This document shows, one piece after another, positions 18,990 through 27,139 of a stretch of 64,000 nt of DNA (position 1 is the first letter of the stretch; each line of letters begins with the position of its first letter). The stretch spans positions 355,341 to 419,340 of the forward strand of contig NZ_JAANYN010000003.1 in assembly GCF_011290685.1 (NCBI RefSeq), given 5' to 3'. The translations under genes were made by a program, and so were the position numbers. The stretch comes from Cyclobacterium plantarum. GTDB lineage: Bacteria; Bacteroidota; Bacteroidia; Cytophagales; Cyclobacteriaceae. The notes under the pieces were generated by a model. The model had not been told where the DNA came from and did not search any database. It saw only the letters and a list, made by a program, of their open reading frames with translations.

Positions 18990-19454
18990 ATGTCAGCAGA
19001 AGGAAAGTTAAAAGAAATGGGATTGGTTTTACCGCCTGCTCCGCCTCCCGGGGGCGTTTACCGGCCTGTAATCATTACTGGTAATTTACTCTACCTTTCA
19101 GGACATGGGCCTGTTCGTGAAGACGGTAGCCTTATCAAAGGAAAGGTAGGAATAGACCTGGATAAGGATCAGGGTAAGGACGCAGCCAGACAGGTGGCAC
19201 TGACCATGCTGTCTACCCTGCAGGCCCAGCTGGGTAGTATCAATAAAGTAAAGCGGGTAATCAAGGTATTGGGAATGGTCAACAGTAGCTTGGATTTTGA
19301 GGAGCATCCTTACGTCATCAATGGCTGTTCGGAACTTTTCAGGGATATCTGGGGCGAGGAAAATGGCATTGGATCCAGGAGTGCTGTGGGTTTTGGTTCC
19401 CTGCCAGGAAATATTGCGGTTGAAATTGAAGCTACCTTTGAATTAAATCAATAA
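18990..19454 (+). CDS. RidA-family protein (YjgF/YER057c/UK114)
   Basis: This 154-residue protein belongs to the RidA superfamily. Classic members hydrolyse reactive enamines and imines (for example 2-aminoacrylate) released by PLP-dependent dehydratases. Family features are PPAPPPGGVYRPVIITGNLLYLSG near the N-terminus and RSAVGFGSLPGNIAVEIEA at the C-terminus. The arginine of the GSRSAVG segment is the expected imine-binding residue. It is longer than E. coli RidA (128 residues) and resembles the YjgH/RutC-like subgroup. It sits 21 bp after the permease and 5 bp before the PLP enzyme, which fits a clean-up role for that enzyme's intermediate. Confidence 0.92.
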   Translation: MSAEGKLKEMGLVLPPAPPPGGVYRPVIITGNLLYLSGHGPVREDGSLIKGKVGIDLDKDQGKDAARQVALTMLSTLQAQLGSINKVKRVIKVLGMVNSSLDFEEHPYVINGCSELFRDIWGEENGIGSRSAVGFGSLPGNIAVEIEATFELNQ

Positions 19455-19459
19455 ATCCC

Positions 19460-20572
19460 ATGAGCGAAAAATGGTACGCACTCAATCATCCTGAAAACAT
19501 TGATAGTCCGGCCCTTTTGGTATATCAGGACAGGGCCCGGGAGAATATACAAAGAGCCATTGATGTGGTAGGTTCTCCCGATCGCTTGAGGCCACATGTA
19601 AAAACAAATAAATCCATAGAAGCCTGCCGGATGATGATGGAGGCTGGAATAAAAGCCTTCAAAGGAGCTACAATAGCGGAAATTGAGATGTTAACCCTGG
19701 CAGGTGCCCGGGATATACTATTGGCCTATCAGCCAGTAGGGCCAAAAATTGACAGGTTTTTAAATCTGGTAAAAAGTCATCCGGATATCCAATTCCATTG
19801 TTTGACAGACAATGAACAGGCAGCTAAGGCAATCGATTTAAAAGCCCGGGAAAAGGGGCTGGAAGTGTCGGTTTACATTGACCTGAATGTGGGAACTAAC
19901 CGAACCGGGGTAAGTCCGGGTGAAAAGGCGGAAATGCTTTTTAAGGCCATTAGGCTCCTGAAAGGTTTGCGCATTACAGGATTTCACCTTTATGACGGGC
20001 ATTTGAGAAATCCCGTATTCGATATTCGAAAAAAGGAATGCGATGCAGGTTTTGAACCCATATCCTCTATGCGGAAGCGTTTGGAGGAAGATCATGGTCT
20101 TTCATTGGAAATCATTGCAGGGGGTACCACTACTTTTCCTATACATGCGAAAAGAGAAAGGGTGACCTGTGGTCCGGGAACCTTCATTTACTGGGACGAT
20201 GGCTATGCGGCAACCCTTCCGGAACAGGACTTTTTGTTTGCGGCTCTTCTGATCAGCAGGGTGGTTTCTTTTCCGGCTGAAAACCTGATCTGCGTGGATC
20301 TTGGGCATAAGGCCATCGCTTCTGAAAACCCGCTGGATAAAAGGATCCGATTTATCAATGCCAATGATCTGACAGCGGTGAGCCAAAGTGAGGAGCACCT
20401 TGTTTTACAGGCTTCTCCGGAGCATGATTATCAGATTGGGGATGTATTTTATGGTGTTCCTTATCACATCTGTCCCACAGTCGCCTTGCATCAGGAAGCT
20501 GTGGTTATCCGGGATGGTGATGTAGTGGGCAGGTGGAAGACCATTTCCCGGGACCGGAAAATTTCAATTTAA
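19460..20572 (+). CDS. D-threonine aldolase / D-serine dehydratase-like PLP enzyme
   Basis: This 370-residue protein is a fold-type III (alanine racemase-like) PLP enzyme of the D-threonine aldolase/D-serine dehydratase family. The PLP lysine is Lys48 in RPHVKTNKS. The barrel continues with FHLYDGHLRN and AGGTTTFP. The C-terminal domain has the metal-binding pair His336 and Cys338 (YHICPTV), which is characteristic of the family. It cleaves or dehydrates beta-hydroxy-D-amino acids. Which reaction applies cannot be decided from sequence; a RidA partner slightly favours a dehydratase that releases an enamine. It is third in the permease-RidA-PLP-dipeptidase run. Confidence 0.9.
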   Translation: MSEKWYALNHPENIDSPALLVYQDRARENIQRAIDVVGSPDRLRPHVKTNKSIEACRMMMEAGIKAFKGATIAEIEMLTLAGARDILLAYQPVGPKIDRFLNLVKSHPDIQFHCLTDNEQAAKAIDLKAREKGLEVSVYIDLNVGTNRTGVSPGEKAEMLFKAIRLLKGLRITGFHLYDGHLRNPVFDIRKKECDAGFEPISSMRKRLEEDHGLSLEIIAGGTTTFPIHAKRERVTCGPGTFIYWDDGYAATLPEQDFLFAALLISRVVSFPAENLICVDLGHKAIASENPLDKRIRFINANDLTAVSQSEEHLVLQASPEHDYQIGDVFYGVPYHICPTVALHQEAVVIRDGDVVGRWKTISRDRKISI

Positions 20573-20600
20573 TGTTTTCAATCAAGTAAAGAAACGATTC

Positions 20601-21674
20601 ATGTTTACAATAGATGCCCACCTTGACCTCAGTATGAATGCGCTGGAGTGGAACAGGGATTTGACGCTTTCTGTCAGGGAAATCAATGCCAGGGAGAAAG
20701 GATTAACAGATAAACCTGACAGGGGAAATGCCACGGTTTCATTGCCTGCTTTGAGGGAGGCAAGCATTGGGATGGTAGTGGCTACCCAAATTGCCCGGTA
20801 TGTGGCTCCCGGCAATCCTTTACCAGGATGGCATAGTCCGGAGCAGGCATGGGCCCAGACGCAGGGGCAATTGGCCTGGTATGAAGCCATGCAAGAAAAG
20901 GGGGAGATGGTTCAGATCAGGGATAGGGAAAGCCTGGAGGCTCACATAAGTCTTTGGCAAAATGGGGAGTCTCAGGAAAAAAAGCCCATTGGCTACATGC
21001 TATCTTTAGAAGGGGCTGATTCCATCATCAATGTGAGCTACCTGGAAAAATCCTATGAAAAAGGTTTGAGAGCCCTGGGGCCTGCGCATTATGGTCCCGG
21101 CAGGTATGCCCAGGGTACAGATGCCTCCGGGCCTCTGGGGCCTAAAGGGAGGGACTTGCTAAAGGAAATGGAACGCTTGAATATTATATTAGACGCTACC
21201 CATTTGTGTGATGAAAGTTTTTGGGAAGCATTGGATCATTTTAATGGGCCCGTTTGGGCGAGTCACAATAATTGCAGGGCCCTGGTTAATCACAACAGGC
21301 AATTTAGCGATGAGCAATTGAAGGAATTGATCAATAGGGGTGCGGTGATTGGAGGTGCTTTAGATGCCTGGATGATGGTACCCAATTGGATAAAAGGTGT
21401 ATCCATGCCCAGAGAAATGAATTGCGATCTGGAAAAGGTAATCGACCATATGGACCATATTTGTCAAATTGCCGGTAATGCCAGGCATATTGGCATTGGT
21501 ACGGACCTGGATGGAGCCTATGGCAGGGAGCAAAGTCCCTACGATCTGGAAACCATTGCGGATATAGGCCGCATTCCGGGAATGCTTGAAAAACGGGGCT
21601 ATAACGAAGAAGATATTCGTTTGGTGATGCATGGTAACTGGCTAAGATTCCTCAGAAAGGCCTGGTCAGCATAG
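20601..21674 (+). CDS. Membrane dipeptidase, M19 family (renal dipeptidase-like)
   Basis: This zinc dipeptidase of the M19 family (amidohydrolase barrel) has 357 residues. Metal-binding residues are visible as the N-terminal IDAHLDL (His7, Asp9), the bridging glutamate in LSLEGADSI, and histidines in DATHLCDE and VWASHNNCRALV. HIGIGTDLDGAYG holds the conserved Asp. Members often prefer dipeptides with a D-residue at the C-terminus. There is no signal peptide, so it probably acts in the cytoplasm. As last gene of the run it may supply the D-amino acid used by the PLP enzyme; that is an inference. A terminator lies 64 bp downstream. Confidence 0.92.
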   Translation: MFTIDAHLDLSMNALEWNRDLTLSVREINAREKGLTDKPDRGNATVSLPALREASIGMVVATQIARYVAPGNPLPGWHSPEQAWAQTQGQLAWYEAMQEKGEMVQIRDRESLEAHISLWQNGESQEKKPIGYMLSLEGADSIINVSYLEKSYEKGLRALGPAHYGPGRYAQGTDASGPLGPKGRDLLKEMERLNIILDATHLCDESFWEALDHFNGPVWASHNNCRALVNHNRQFSDEQLKELINRGAVIGGALDAWMMVPNWIKGVSMPREMNCDLEKVIDHMDHICQIAGNARHIGIGTDLDGAYGREQSPYDLETIADIGRIPGMLEKRGYNEEDIRLVMHGNWLRFLRKAWSA

Positions 21675-21738
21675 TTTGTTAACAAAATGGAATTAAAATT
21701 AAACAAAAAATATAAATAGAGAGAAAGTCATAACAAGC

Positions 21739-21775
21739 AAAAAACCCCTTTTAAAACATTTAAAAGGGGTTTTTT
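21739..21775 (+). terminator. Strong rho-independent terminator after the GntP-dipeptidase run
   Basis: A 15-bp perfect inverted repeat (21739-21753 with 21761-21775, core CCCC/GGGG, 7-nt loop) begins with an A-run and ends with a T-run, so it could terminate in both directions. It closes the upstream operon and insulates the carotenoid promoter. Confidence 0.88.
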
Positions 21776-21803
21776 AGTGTTCAGTCTCAGTTGTAGAGCT
21801 TTA

Positions 21804-21880
21804 TTGTTTAATAAAAAAATAAAAAAACTACACAAAATGTTTGTTTTATTGTTTAACAAATATTAGCTTTGATTAAACAA
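21804..21880. promoter_or_regulatory. Candidate operator sites TTGTTTAA at the carotenoid promoter
   Basis: TTGTTTAA occurs at 21804-21811 and 21849-21856, both inside the longer match TTATTGTTTAA. Its complement TTAAACAA occurs at 21873-21880. The last two sites form an inverted pair with 16 bp between them that brackets the -7 box. A further TTAAACAA lies at 21699-21706. The region is AT-rich, so chance remains possible. No regulator has been linked to the sites. Confidence 0.4.
21840..21871 (+). promoter_or_regulatory. Bacteroidota-type promoter of the carotenoid operon
   Basis: TTTG at 21840-21843 and TAGCTTTG at 21864-21871 match the -33 (TTTG) and -7 (TAnnTTTG) boxes exactly, with the ideal 20-bp spacing. 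The expected transcription start near 21877 leaves a leader of about 16 nt before the sigma-factor ATG at 21893. This is the best promoter match I found in the window. Confidence 0.75.
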
Positions 21881-21892
21881 AAAACACAAACC

Positions 21893-22405
21893 ATGACGAC
21901 ACTTGAATTTAGCTATTCCTTAAATAAGTTAAGTAAAACTTTGAAGCCTTTTGCCTTGAAATTAACCAGAGACATGGATGATGCCAATGATCTTTTACAA
22001 GATACCATGGTCAAGGCTTTTACAAACAAAGACAAGTTTGCAGAAGGCACCAATCTTAAAGCATGGTTGTATACCATCATGAAAAATACCTTTATTACCA
22101 ATTATCAACGGATGGTGCGCAGGGGTACTTTTGTAGATACTTCCGATAATTTACACTTTATCAATTCGGGATCAGTAGTCATTGAAAATGATGCGTTTGG
22201 TGAATTTGCCATGAAAGACATCACAAGAGCCATAGATAATCTGGATAGTGTGTATAAAACACCATTTATGATGCATTATAAGGGTTTTAAATATCATGAG
22301 ATCGCTGAGAAATTGGATATTCCGATAGGAACGGTAAAAAACAGAATTCATATTGCACGTAAACTATTAAAAGACGAACTTCAGGTGTACATTACCAAAA
22401 ATTAA
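21893..22405 (+). CDS. ECF-type RNA polymerase sigma factor of the carotenoid operon
   Basis: This is a 170-residue group IV (ECF) sigma factor. Region 2 contains MDDANDLLQDTMVKAFTN and LKAWLYTIMKNTFIT, and region 4 contains KYHEIAEKLDIPIGTVKNRIHIARKLL (helix-turn-helix). It starts at the ATG at 21893, which follows the promoter boxes closely; a TTG at 21869 lies inside the -7 box and is excluded. No anti-sigma gene follows. Instead crtI begins 3 bp after the stop, so the factor is co-transcribed with the carotenoid genes and may drive its own operon. Confidence 0.93.
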   Translation: MTTLEFSYSLNKLSKTLKPFALKLTRDMDDANDLLQDTMVKAFTNKDKFAEGTNLKAWLYTIMKNTFITNYQRMVRRGTFVDTSDNLHFINSGSVVIENDAFGEFAMKDITRAIDNLDSVYKTPFMMHYKGFKYHEIAEKLDIPIGTVKNRIHIARKLLKDELQVYITKN

Positions 22406-22408
22406 AAA

Positions 22409-23893
22409 ATGATACATCGCAAAGTTGTAGTTATTGGTTCGGGTTTTGCCGGATTATCTACAGCCACTCACCTGGCAGCTGAAGGCCAGGAAGTACTGTT
22501 ATTGGAAAAAAACAACACCCTTGGTGGAAGGGCGAGAATGTTCGAGGCCGAGGGTTTTACTTTTGATATGGGGCCTAGTTGGTATTGGATGCCGGATGTA
22601 TTTGACAGGTATTTCAATAAATTTGGCAAAAAGACCAGCGACTATTATGACCTTATAAGGCTAGACCCCTCTTATGCCGTGATTTTTGGTAAAGACGACT
22701 TCATGGATATTCCGGCCAATCTTGATGAATTGAAAAAATTGTTTGAAGGCCTGGAGCCGGGATCTGGTAAGCGGCTGGATGATTTTTTAAATCAGGCAGC
22801 TTATAAATACCAGAAGGGAATCCATGATTTGGTGCATCGCCCCAGTCTTTCATTGATGGAATTTGCAGATTTCTCTTTGTTAAAGGATCTTTTCAAAATG
22901 GATATTTTCCAATCCATGTCCAGGCATATCAGAAAATATTTTTCCCATGATAAAATCATCAGGTTAATGGAGTTTCCGGTGTTGTTCCTTGGAGAAACAG
23001 CTCAAAGGATTCCGGCTTTATACAGCCTCATGAATTATGCGGACATAGCTTTAGGAACCTGGTATCCAATGGGTGGCATGCATAAAATTATTGAAGGAAT
23101 GGTGTCCTTAGCCGAGGAAAAGGGAGTTCAAATACGCACCAATGCAGAAGTAAGTCAGATTGTTGGCAGTGAGAGAGAAGCAAAGTATCTAGTATTATCC
23201 AATGGTGAGATCATTAACTTTGATTTTTTAATTGCCGGCGCAGACTACCAACATGTCGATAAAAGCCTTTTGCCACCTAAATACAGTAATTACTCCGATG
23301 ATTATTGGGACAAACAAACTTTGGCTCCCTCATCATTGCTTTTTTATCTGGGTATCAATAAAAAGTTGAAAAATCTTCGCCACCATAATCTCTTCTTTGA
23401 TGAACCTTTGGGGCCTCACGCCGATGCCATCTACAGAAATCCCAAATGGCCGGAAAAACCTTTGTTTTACGTTTCAGCACCCTCTCAGACAGATCCTGCA
23501 GTTGCTCCTGAAGGAATGGAAAACCTTTTTATCCTGATCCCTCTGGCACCCGGACTGGAAGATGAAGCCTCGATAAGAGAGCACTATTTTGACAAGGTAA
23601 TGGACAGGTTGGAAAAACTCACTGAGCAGTCTGTCAGAGACCATATTGTCTACAAAAAATCTTATGCGCATAGCGATTTTAAGAAAGACTACCATGCATT
23701 TAAAGGGAATGCCTATGGTTTGGCCAACACCCTCATGCAGACGGCAATTTTAAAGCCCTCTTTAAAAAATAAAAAGCTTAAAAATTTATTTTACACAGGG
23801 CAGCTGACTGTCCCTGGCCCTGGTGTACCCCCCTCCTTGATATCAGGGGAGGTAGTAGCCAATGAAGTCATGAAGTCCATAAAAAAAATCTAA
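22409..23893 (+). CDS. crtI: Phytoene desaturase
   Basis: CrtI is an FAD-dependent desaturase that converts phytoene stepwise to lycopene (or neurosporene) at the membrane. The protein has 494 residues. The N-terminal dinucleotide-binding motif VVIGSGFAGLSTATHLAAEG (about 7-26) and the LGGRARMFEAEGFTFDMGPSW block are present. The C-terminal bacterial-type desaturase signature LFYTGQLTVPGPGVPPSLISG (about 461-481) is complete. The order crtI-crtB-crtYcd and the lycopene cyclase downstream support lycopene as the product. It starts at ATG, 3 bp after the sigma-factor gene. Confidence 0.96.
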   Translation: MIHRKVVVIGSGFAGLSTATHLAAEGQEVLLLEKNNTLGGRARMFEAEGFTFDMGPSWYWMPDVFDRYFNKFGKKTSDYYDLIRLDPSYAVIFGKDDFMDIPANLDELKKLFEGLEPGSGKRLDDFLNQAAYKYQKGIHDLVHRPSLSLMEFADFSLLKDLFKMDIFQSMSRHIRKYFSHDKIIRLMEFPVLFLGETAQRIPALYSLMNYADIALGTWYPMGGMHKIIEGMVSLAEEKGVQIRTNAEVSQIVGSEREAKYLVLSNGEIINFDFLIAGADYQHVDKSLLPPKYSNYSDDYWDKQTLAPSSLLFYLGINKKLKNLRHHNLFFDEPLGPHADAIYRNPKWPEKPLFYVSAPSQTDPAVAPEGMENLFILIPLAPGLEDEASIREHYFDKVMDRLEKLTEQSVRDHIVYKKSYAHSDFKKDYHAFKGNAYGLANTLMQTAILKPSLKNKKLKNLFYTGQLTVPGPGVPPSLISGEVVANEVMKSIKKI

Positions 23894-23918
23894 ATAATTT
23901 CCATAAATTGAGCATGTT

Positions 23919-24764
23919 ATGATTGATCAACAAAAACTTTTTGATGACACTGCGCTGGAATGTAGCAAAATAATAACCCAAAGGTATAGTACTTCCTTTA
24001 CCCTGGGAATAAGGACCTTGCATCAAAAGTTTCACATGCCTATTTATGCCATTTATGGTTTTGTGCGCTATGCAGATGAAATTGTTGATACATTTCATGA
24101 CAAAGACAAGCAGGGATTACTGAAAGCTTTTACCCAAGACACCTACAAAGCCATAGAAGAAGGAATAAGTTTGAATCCCGTACTCCATGCCTTTCAGCTT
24201 ATCGTCAATCGATATCATATTGAACGTGCTTTGATTGCCGCATTTTTGAAAAGTATGGAGATGGACCTCGACTTTACCACGTATAACGACTCCAGGTACA
24301 AGGAGTATATTTACGGCAGTGCAGAGGTGGTGGGTTTGATGTGTCTAAAGGTTTTTTGTGAAGGAGATGAAAAGGAATACGATAGACTAAAGCATGCAGC
24401 TTGCAAACTTGGTTCTGCTTTTCAAAAAGTTAATTTCTTAAGAGACTTGAAAAGCGATTATGAAGACAGGGGCAGGGTTTATTTTCCTGGTGTGGATTTC
24501 AGGACATTCGACCAGACCATAAAATCCGAGATCGAAGCGGATATTGAGCAGGATTTTGAAGAGGCACTGATAGGTATACGGCAATTGCCCAAAGGAGCCA
24601 TGTTTGGAGTCAAAATTGCTTACCTGTATTACCGGAAGTTATTTCAGAAAATCAAAAACCTTTCACCTGAAATCATCACTCAAAAGCGCATTAGAATTCC
24701 AAATTCCAGGAAAATGATGCTTCTTGCAGGCACCTATTTGGGTTACAAAACAGGGTTAGGATAA
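23919..24764 (+). CDS. crtB: Phytoene synthase
   Basis: CrtB joins two geranylgeranyl diphosphates head to head to give phytoene. The 281-residue protein carries both aspartate-rich magnesium-diphosphate motifs: DEIVD (53-57) and DLKSD in LRDLKSDYEDRGRVYFP (Asp176, Asp180). The YSTSF motif lies near the N-terminus. It starts at ATG, 25 bp after crtI. Its stop codon is directly followed by the crtYcd ATG. A GGPP synthase gene is not in the window. Confidence 0.97.
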   Translation: MIDQQKLFDDTALECSKIITQRYSTSFTLGIRTLHQKFHMPIYAIYGFVRYADEIVDTFHDKDKQGLLKAFTQDTYKAIEEGISLNPVLHAFQLIVNRYHIERALIAAFLKSMEMDLDFTTYNDSRYKEYIYGSAEVVGLMCLKVFCEGDEKEYDRLKHAACKLGSAFQKVNFLRDLKSDYEDRGRVYFPGVDFRTFDQTIKSEIEADIEQDFEEALIGIRQLPKGAMFGVKIAYLYYRKLFQKIKNLSPEIITQKRIRIPNSRKMMLLAGTYLGYKTGLG

Positions 24765-25478
24765 ATGAAAGAGGAATATTACTATTTGGGATTAATGGTT
24801 TTCACCATTTTGTATCCGCTGAGTCAATCCTTTGAACACAGAATCAAATACTATAAAAAATGGCCTGCTCTGTGGCCTGCTACTCTCTTTACCGCATTGG
24901 TTTATATTGTTTGGGACCACTGGTTTACAGTGCAGGGGGTTTGGTGGTTCAATGAGCGTTATATTTTAGGCATTTATCTTTTTGATTTACCTGTTGAAGA
25001 GATTTCTTTTTTCTTTATAGTCCCGTTTGCCTGCATTTTCATTTACGAAGTATTGATTTATTTCTTTCCCAAAGACTGGTTGCAACCATTGGGGAGGCCC
25101 ATGGTTTACATACTTGTACCGGCACTGCTTATTCTGGGCTTGATATCCTGGGATAAATTGTACACTGCCTTCAATTTTATTTTCACATCCCTGATTCTAT
25201 TGATTCATTTTCTTATCTTTAAAGATAAGCTGCTGGGGAGATTTCTGTTCGGATATCTGATTACATTGATACCATTCATGCTGGTGAATGGAGTTCTTAC
25301 CGGATCCTGGTTGGATGAACCGATTGTAGGATATAATAATGAGGAGAATTTAGGCATCAGGCTAGGAACTGTCCCTATAGAGGATAGTGTTTATCTGTTG
25401 GGAATGTTGCTATTGAATATCAGTATTTATGAAAAGTTACTCAATCGGAAAACATTTGATCAAAAGCCTGGTTTATAG
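24765..25478 (+). CDS. crtYcd: Fused heterodimer-type lycopene cyclase (CrtYc-CrtYd)
   Basis: This lycopene beta-cyclase of the CrtYc/CrtYd type makes beta-carotene rings. The 237-residue membrane protein has about seven hydrophobic segments and two tandem lycopene-cyclase repeats. The first has FDLPVEEISFF (PVEE at 76-79). The second has GTVPIEDSVYLLG (Glu206-Asp207). Actinobacteria encode the halves as separate genes; here they are fused, as in archaea and many Bacteroidota. The ATG begins immediately after the crtB stop codon, so translation is probably coupled. Confidence 0.93.
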   Translation: MKEEYYYLGLMVFTILYPLSQSFEHRIKYYKKWPALWPATLFTALVYIVWDHWFTVQGVWWFNERYILGIYLFDLPVEEISFFFIVPFACIFIYEVLIYFFPKDWLQPLGRPMVYILVPALLILGLISWDKLYTAFNFIFTSLILLIHFLIFKDKLLGRFLFGYLITLIPFMLVNGVLTGSWLDEPIVGYNNEENLGIRLGTVPIEDSVYLLGMLLLNISIYEKLLNRKTFDQKPGL

Positions 25479-25481
25479 TTT

Positions 25482-26327
25482 ATGTTAAATTTGGATGTAC
25501 ATATTGACCAACATTCCGGTTTCTGTTTTGGCGTGGTTTATGCCATAGAAATGGCCGAGGAGATTTTAGACGACGAAGGTCACTTGTATTGTCTGGGGGA
25601 TATTGTGCACAATGATGAAGAGGTAAAAAGACTGACACAAAAAGGACTGATCATCATTGACCATGAATCACTCAAGACGCTTAATAACGAGAAAGTTCTA
25701 ATCAGGGCCCATGGAGAGCCACCTTCCACCTATGAATTGGCAATAAAAAATAATCTCACACTGGTAGATGCAAGCTGTCCGGTAGTATTAAAATTGCAGA
25801 ATAGAATAAAAAATTCTTACGATAAAGAAGAAAACATTTACATCTACGGCAAACATGGCCATGCCGAAGTCATTGGTTTAATGGGGCAAACCAGAAATAA
25901 AGCGATAGTTTTCCAGGATATTAGTGAACTGGATATTCCCTCCCTCCCCAAAAACATTACGCTTTACAGCCAAACTACGAAAAGTACGGACAAGTTTTAT
26001 GAGATTAATGAAATCCTAAAGGAAAACGGCATTACCGTAAATTCCAACGATACGATTTGTAGGCAGGTCTCAAATCGGGACAAGGAATTAAGGGAATTTG
26101 CCTCTAAATTTGACCATATAATTTTTGTAAGTGGTACTAAATCCTCCAATGGTAAGGTCCTGTTCAATGTATGTAAAGAAAAAAATCCTCAAACTTATTT
26201 CGTATCCAGTCCGGAGGAAGTTAATCCGGACTGGTTTTCCGAGGGACAGAGTGTAGGTATTTGCGGAGCGACCTCCACCCCTATGTGGTTAATGGAAAGA
26301 GTGCAGGACAGGTTAAGAGATTTTTGA
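25482..26327 (+). CDS. ispH: 4-hydroxy-3-methylbut-2-enyl diphosphate reductase
   Basis: IspH is the iron-sulfur enzyme that performs the last step of the MEP isoprenoid pathway, yielding IPP and DMAPP. The 281-residue protein has the three cluster cysteines Cys15 (GFCFGV), Cys99 (DASCPVV) and Cys193 (TICRQVSNR). The proton-relay glutamate is Glu129 in HGHAEVIG. It starts at ATG, 3 bp after crtYcd. An ispH copy inside a carotenoid operon ties precursor supply to pigment synthesis. Whether the genome has a second ispH cannot be judged here. Confidence 0.96.
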   Translation: MLNLDVHIDQHSGFCFGVVYAIEMAEEILDDEGHLYCLGDIVHNDEEVKRLTQKGLIIIDHESLKTLNNEKVLIRAHGEPPSTYELAIKNNLTLVDASCPVVLKLQNRIKNSYDKEENIYIYGKHGHAEVIGLMGQTRNKAIVFQDISELDIPSLPKNITLYSQTTKSTDKFYEINEILKENGITVNSNDTICRQVSNRDKELREFASKFDHIIFVSGTKSSNGKVLFNVCKEKNPQTYFVSSPEEVNPDWFSEGQSVGICGATSTPMWLMERVQDRLRDF

Positions 26328-26358
26328 ATGATTTAAATTTCTAATTTGTTCCTTATCA

Positions 26359-27069
26359 ATGATGGATGTTTACCAAAAACAAAGGTTAGGAAATAATATT
26401 GATCCGAAAGGATTGCTTATAGCCACGGCTATAATTTTGTTATGGGTTTCTTCTCTTGTTTTTTTACTTTATTTCCCTGTTGATTTTAAAAATCCTGTAG
26501 TTTATTTAGGTGTATTACTGCAAACCCACCTGTACACCGGCTTGTTCATCACTGCCCATGATGCCATGCATGGAGTGGTTTCCACCAACAGAAAATTGAA
26601 TCATGCCATTGGCTGGTTGGCTGCCATTTTGTTTTCTTACAATTTCTATTGGAGGTTATTTCCCAACCACCACAAACACCACAGGCATGTGGCCACGGAT
26701 GAAGACCCGGACTTCCATGCCTCAAACCGGTTTCTGCCCTGGTATTTCAGTTTTATTTCTAATTATGTTAACATCTGGCAAATCCTCTTAATGGCAGGTA
26801 CGTATAATCTGCTTAAATTATTTTTTCCCGTTTCGAATTTGGTCTTATTCTGGATGGTACCAGCAGTACTCTCTACCTTGCAGCTATTTTATTTTGGCAC
26901 TTATCTGCCACACAAGGGAACTCACGATAACAAACATCATTCAGGCACAATGACAACAAACCATGTTTGGGCTTTTTTGTCCTGTTATTTTTTTGGTTAT
27001 CACTTTGAGCACCATGAAGCGCCAAATACTCCCTGGTGGAGACTGTGGAGAACAAAAAGGAATTTATAG
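26359..27069 (+). CDS. crtW: Beta-carotene ketolase (CrtW-type, fatty-acid-desaturase fold)
   Basis: CrtW-type di-iron ketolases add 4-oxo groups to beta-ionone rings, giving echinenone and canthaxanthin. The 236-residue membrane protein carries the three histidine clusters: HDAMH (67-71), HHKHHRH (104-110) and HFEHHEAP (215-222). The C-terminal PWWRLW is typical of CrtW. It starts at ATG, 32 bp after ispH, in the same direction. No crtZ hydroxylase or crtE is seen nearby. CrtO-type ketolases are FAD enzymes and do not look like this, and a plain acyl-lipid desaturase would differ in the third cluster. Confidence 0.88.
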   Translation: MMDVYQKQRLGNNIDPKGLLIATAIILLWVSSLVFLLYFPVDFKNPVVYLGVLLQTHLYTGLFITAHDAMHGVVSTNRKLNHAIGWLAAILFSYNFYWRLFPNHHKHHRHVATDEDPDFHASNRFLPWYFSFISNYVNIWQILLMAGTYNLLKLFFPVSNLVLFWMVPAVLSTLQLFYFGTYLPHKGTHDNKHHSGTMTTNHVWAFLSCYFFGYHFEHHEAPNTPWWRLWRTKRNL

Positions 27070-27139
27070 CGATAAAATTACCGTTTATTGACAAACATTT
27101 TTGCTTCATTTTGATTATGCTTAATAAAAATACTATTTC

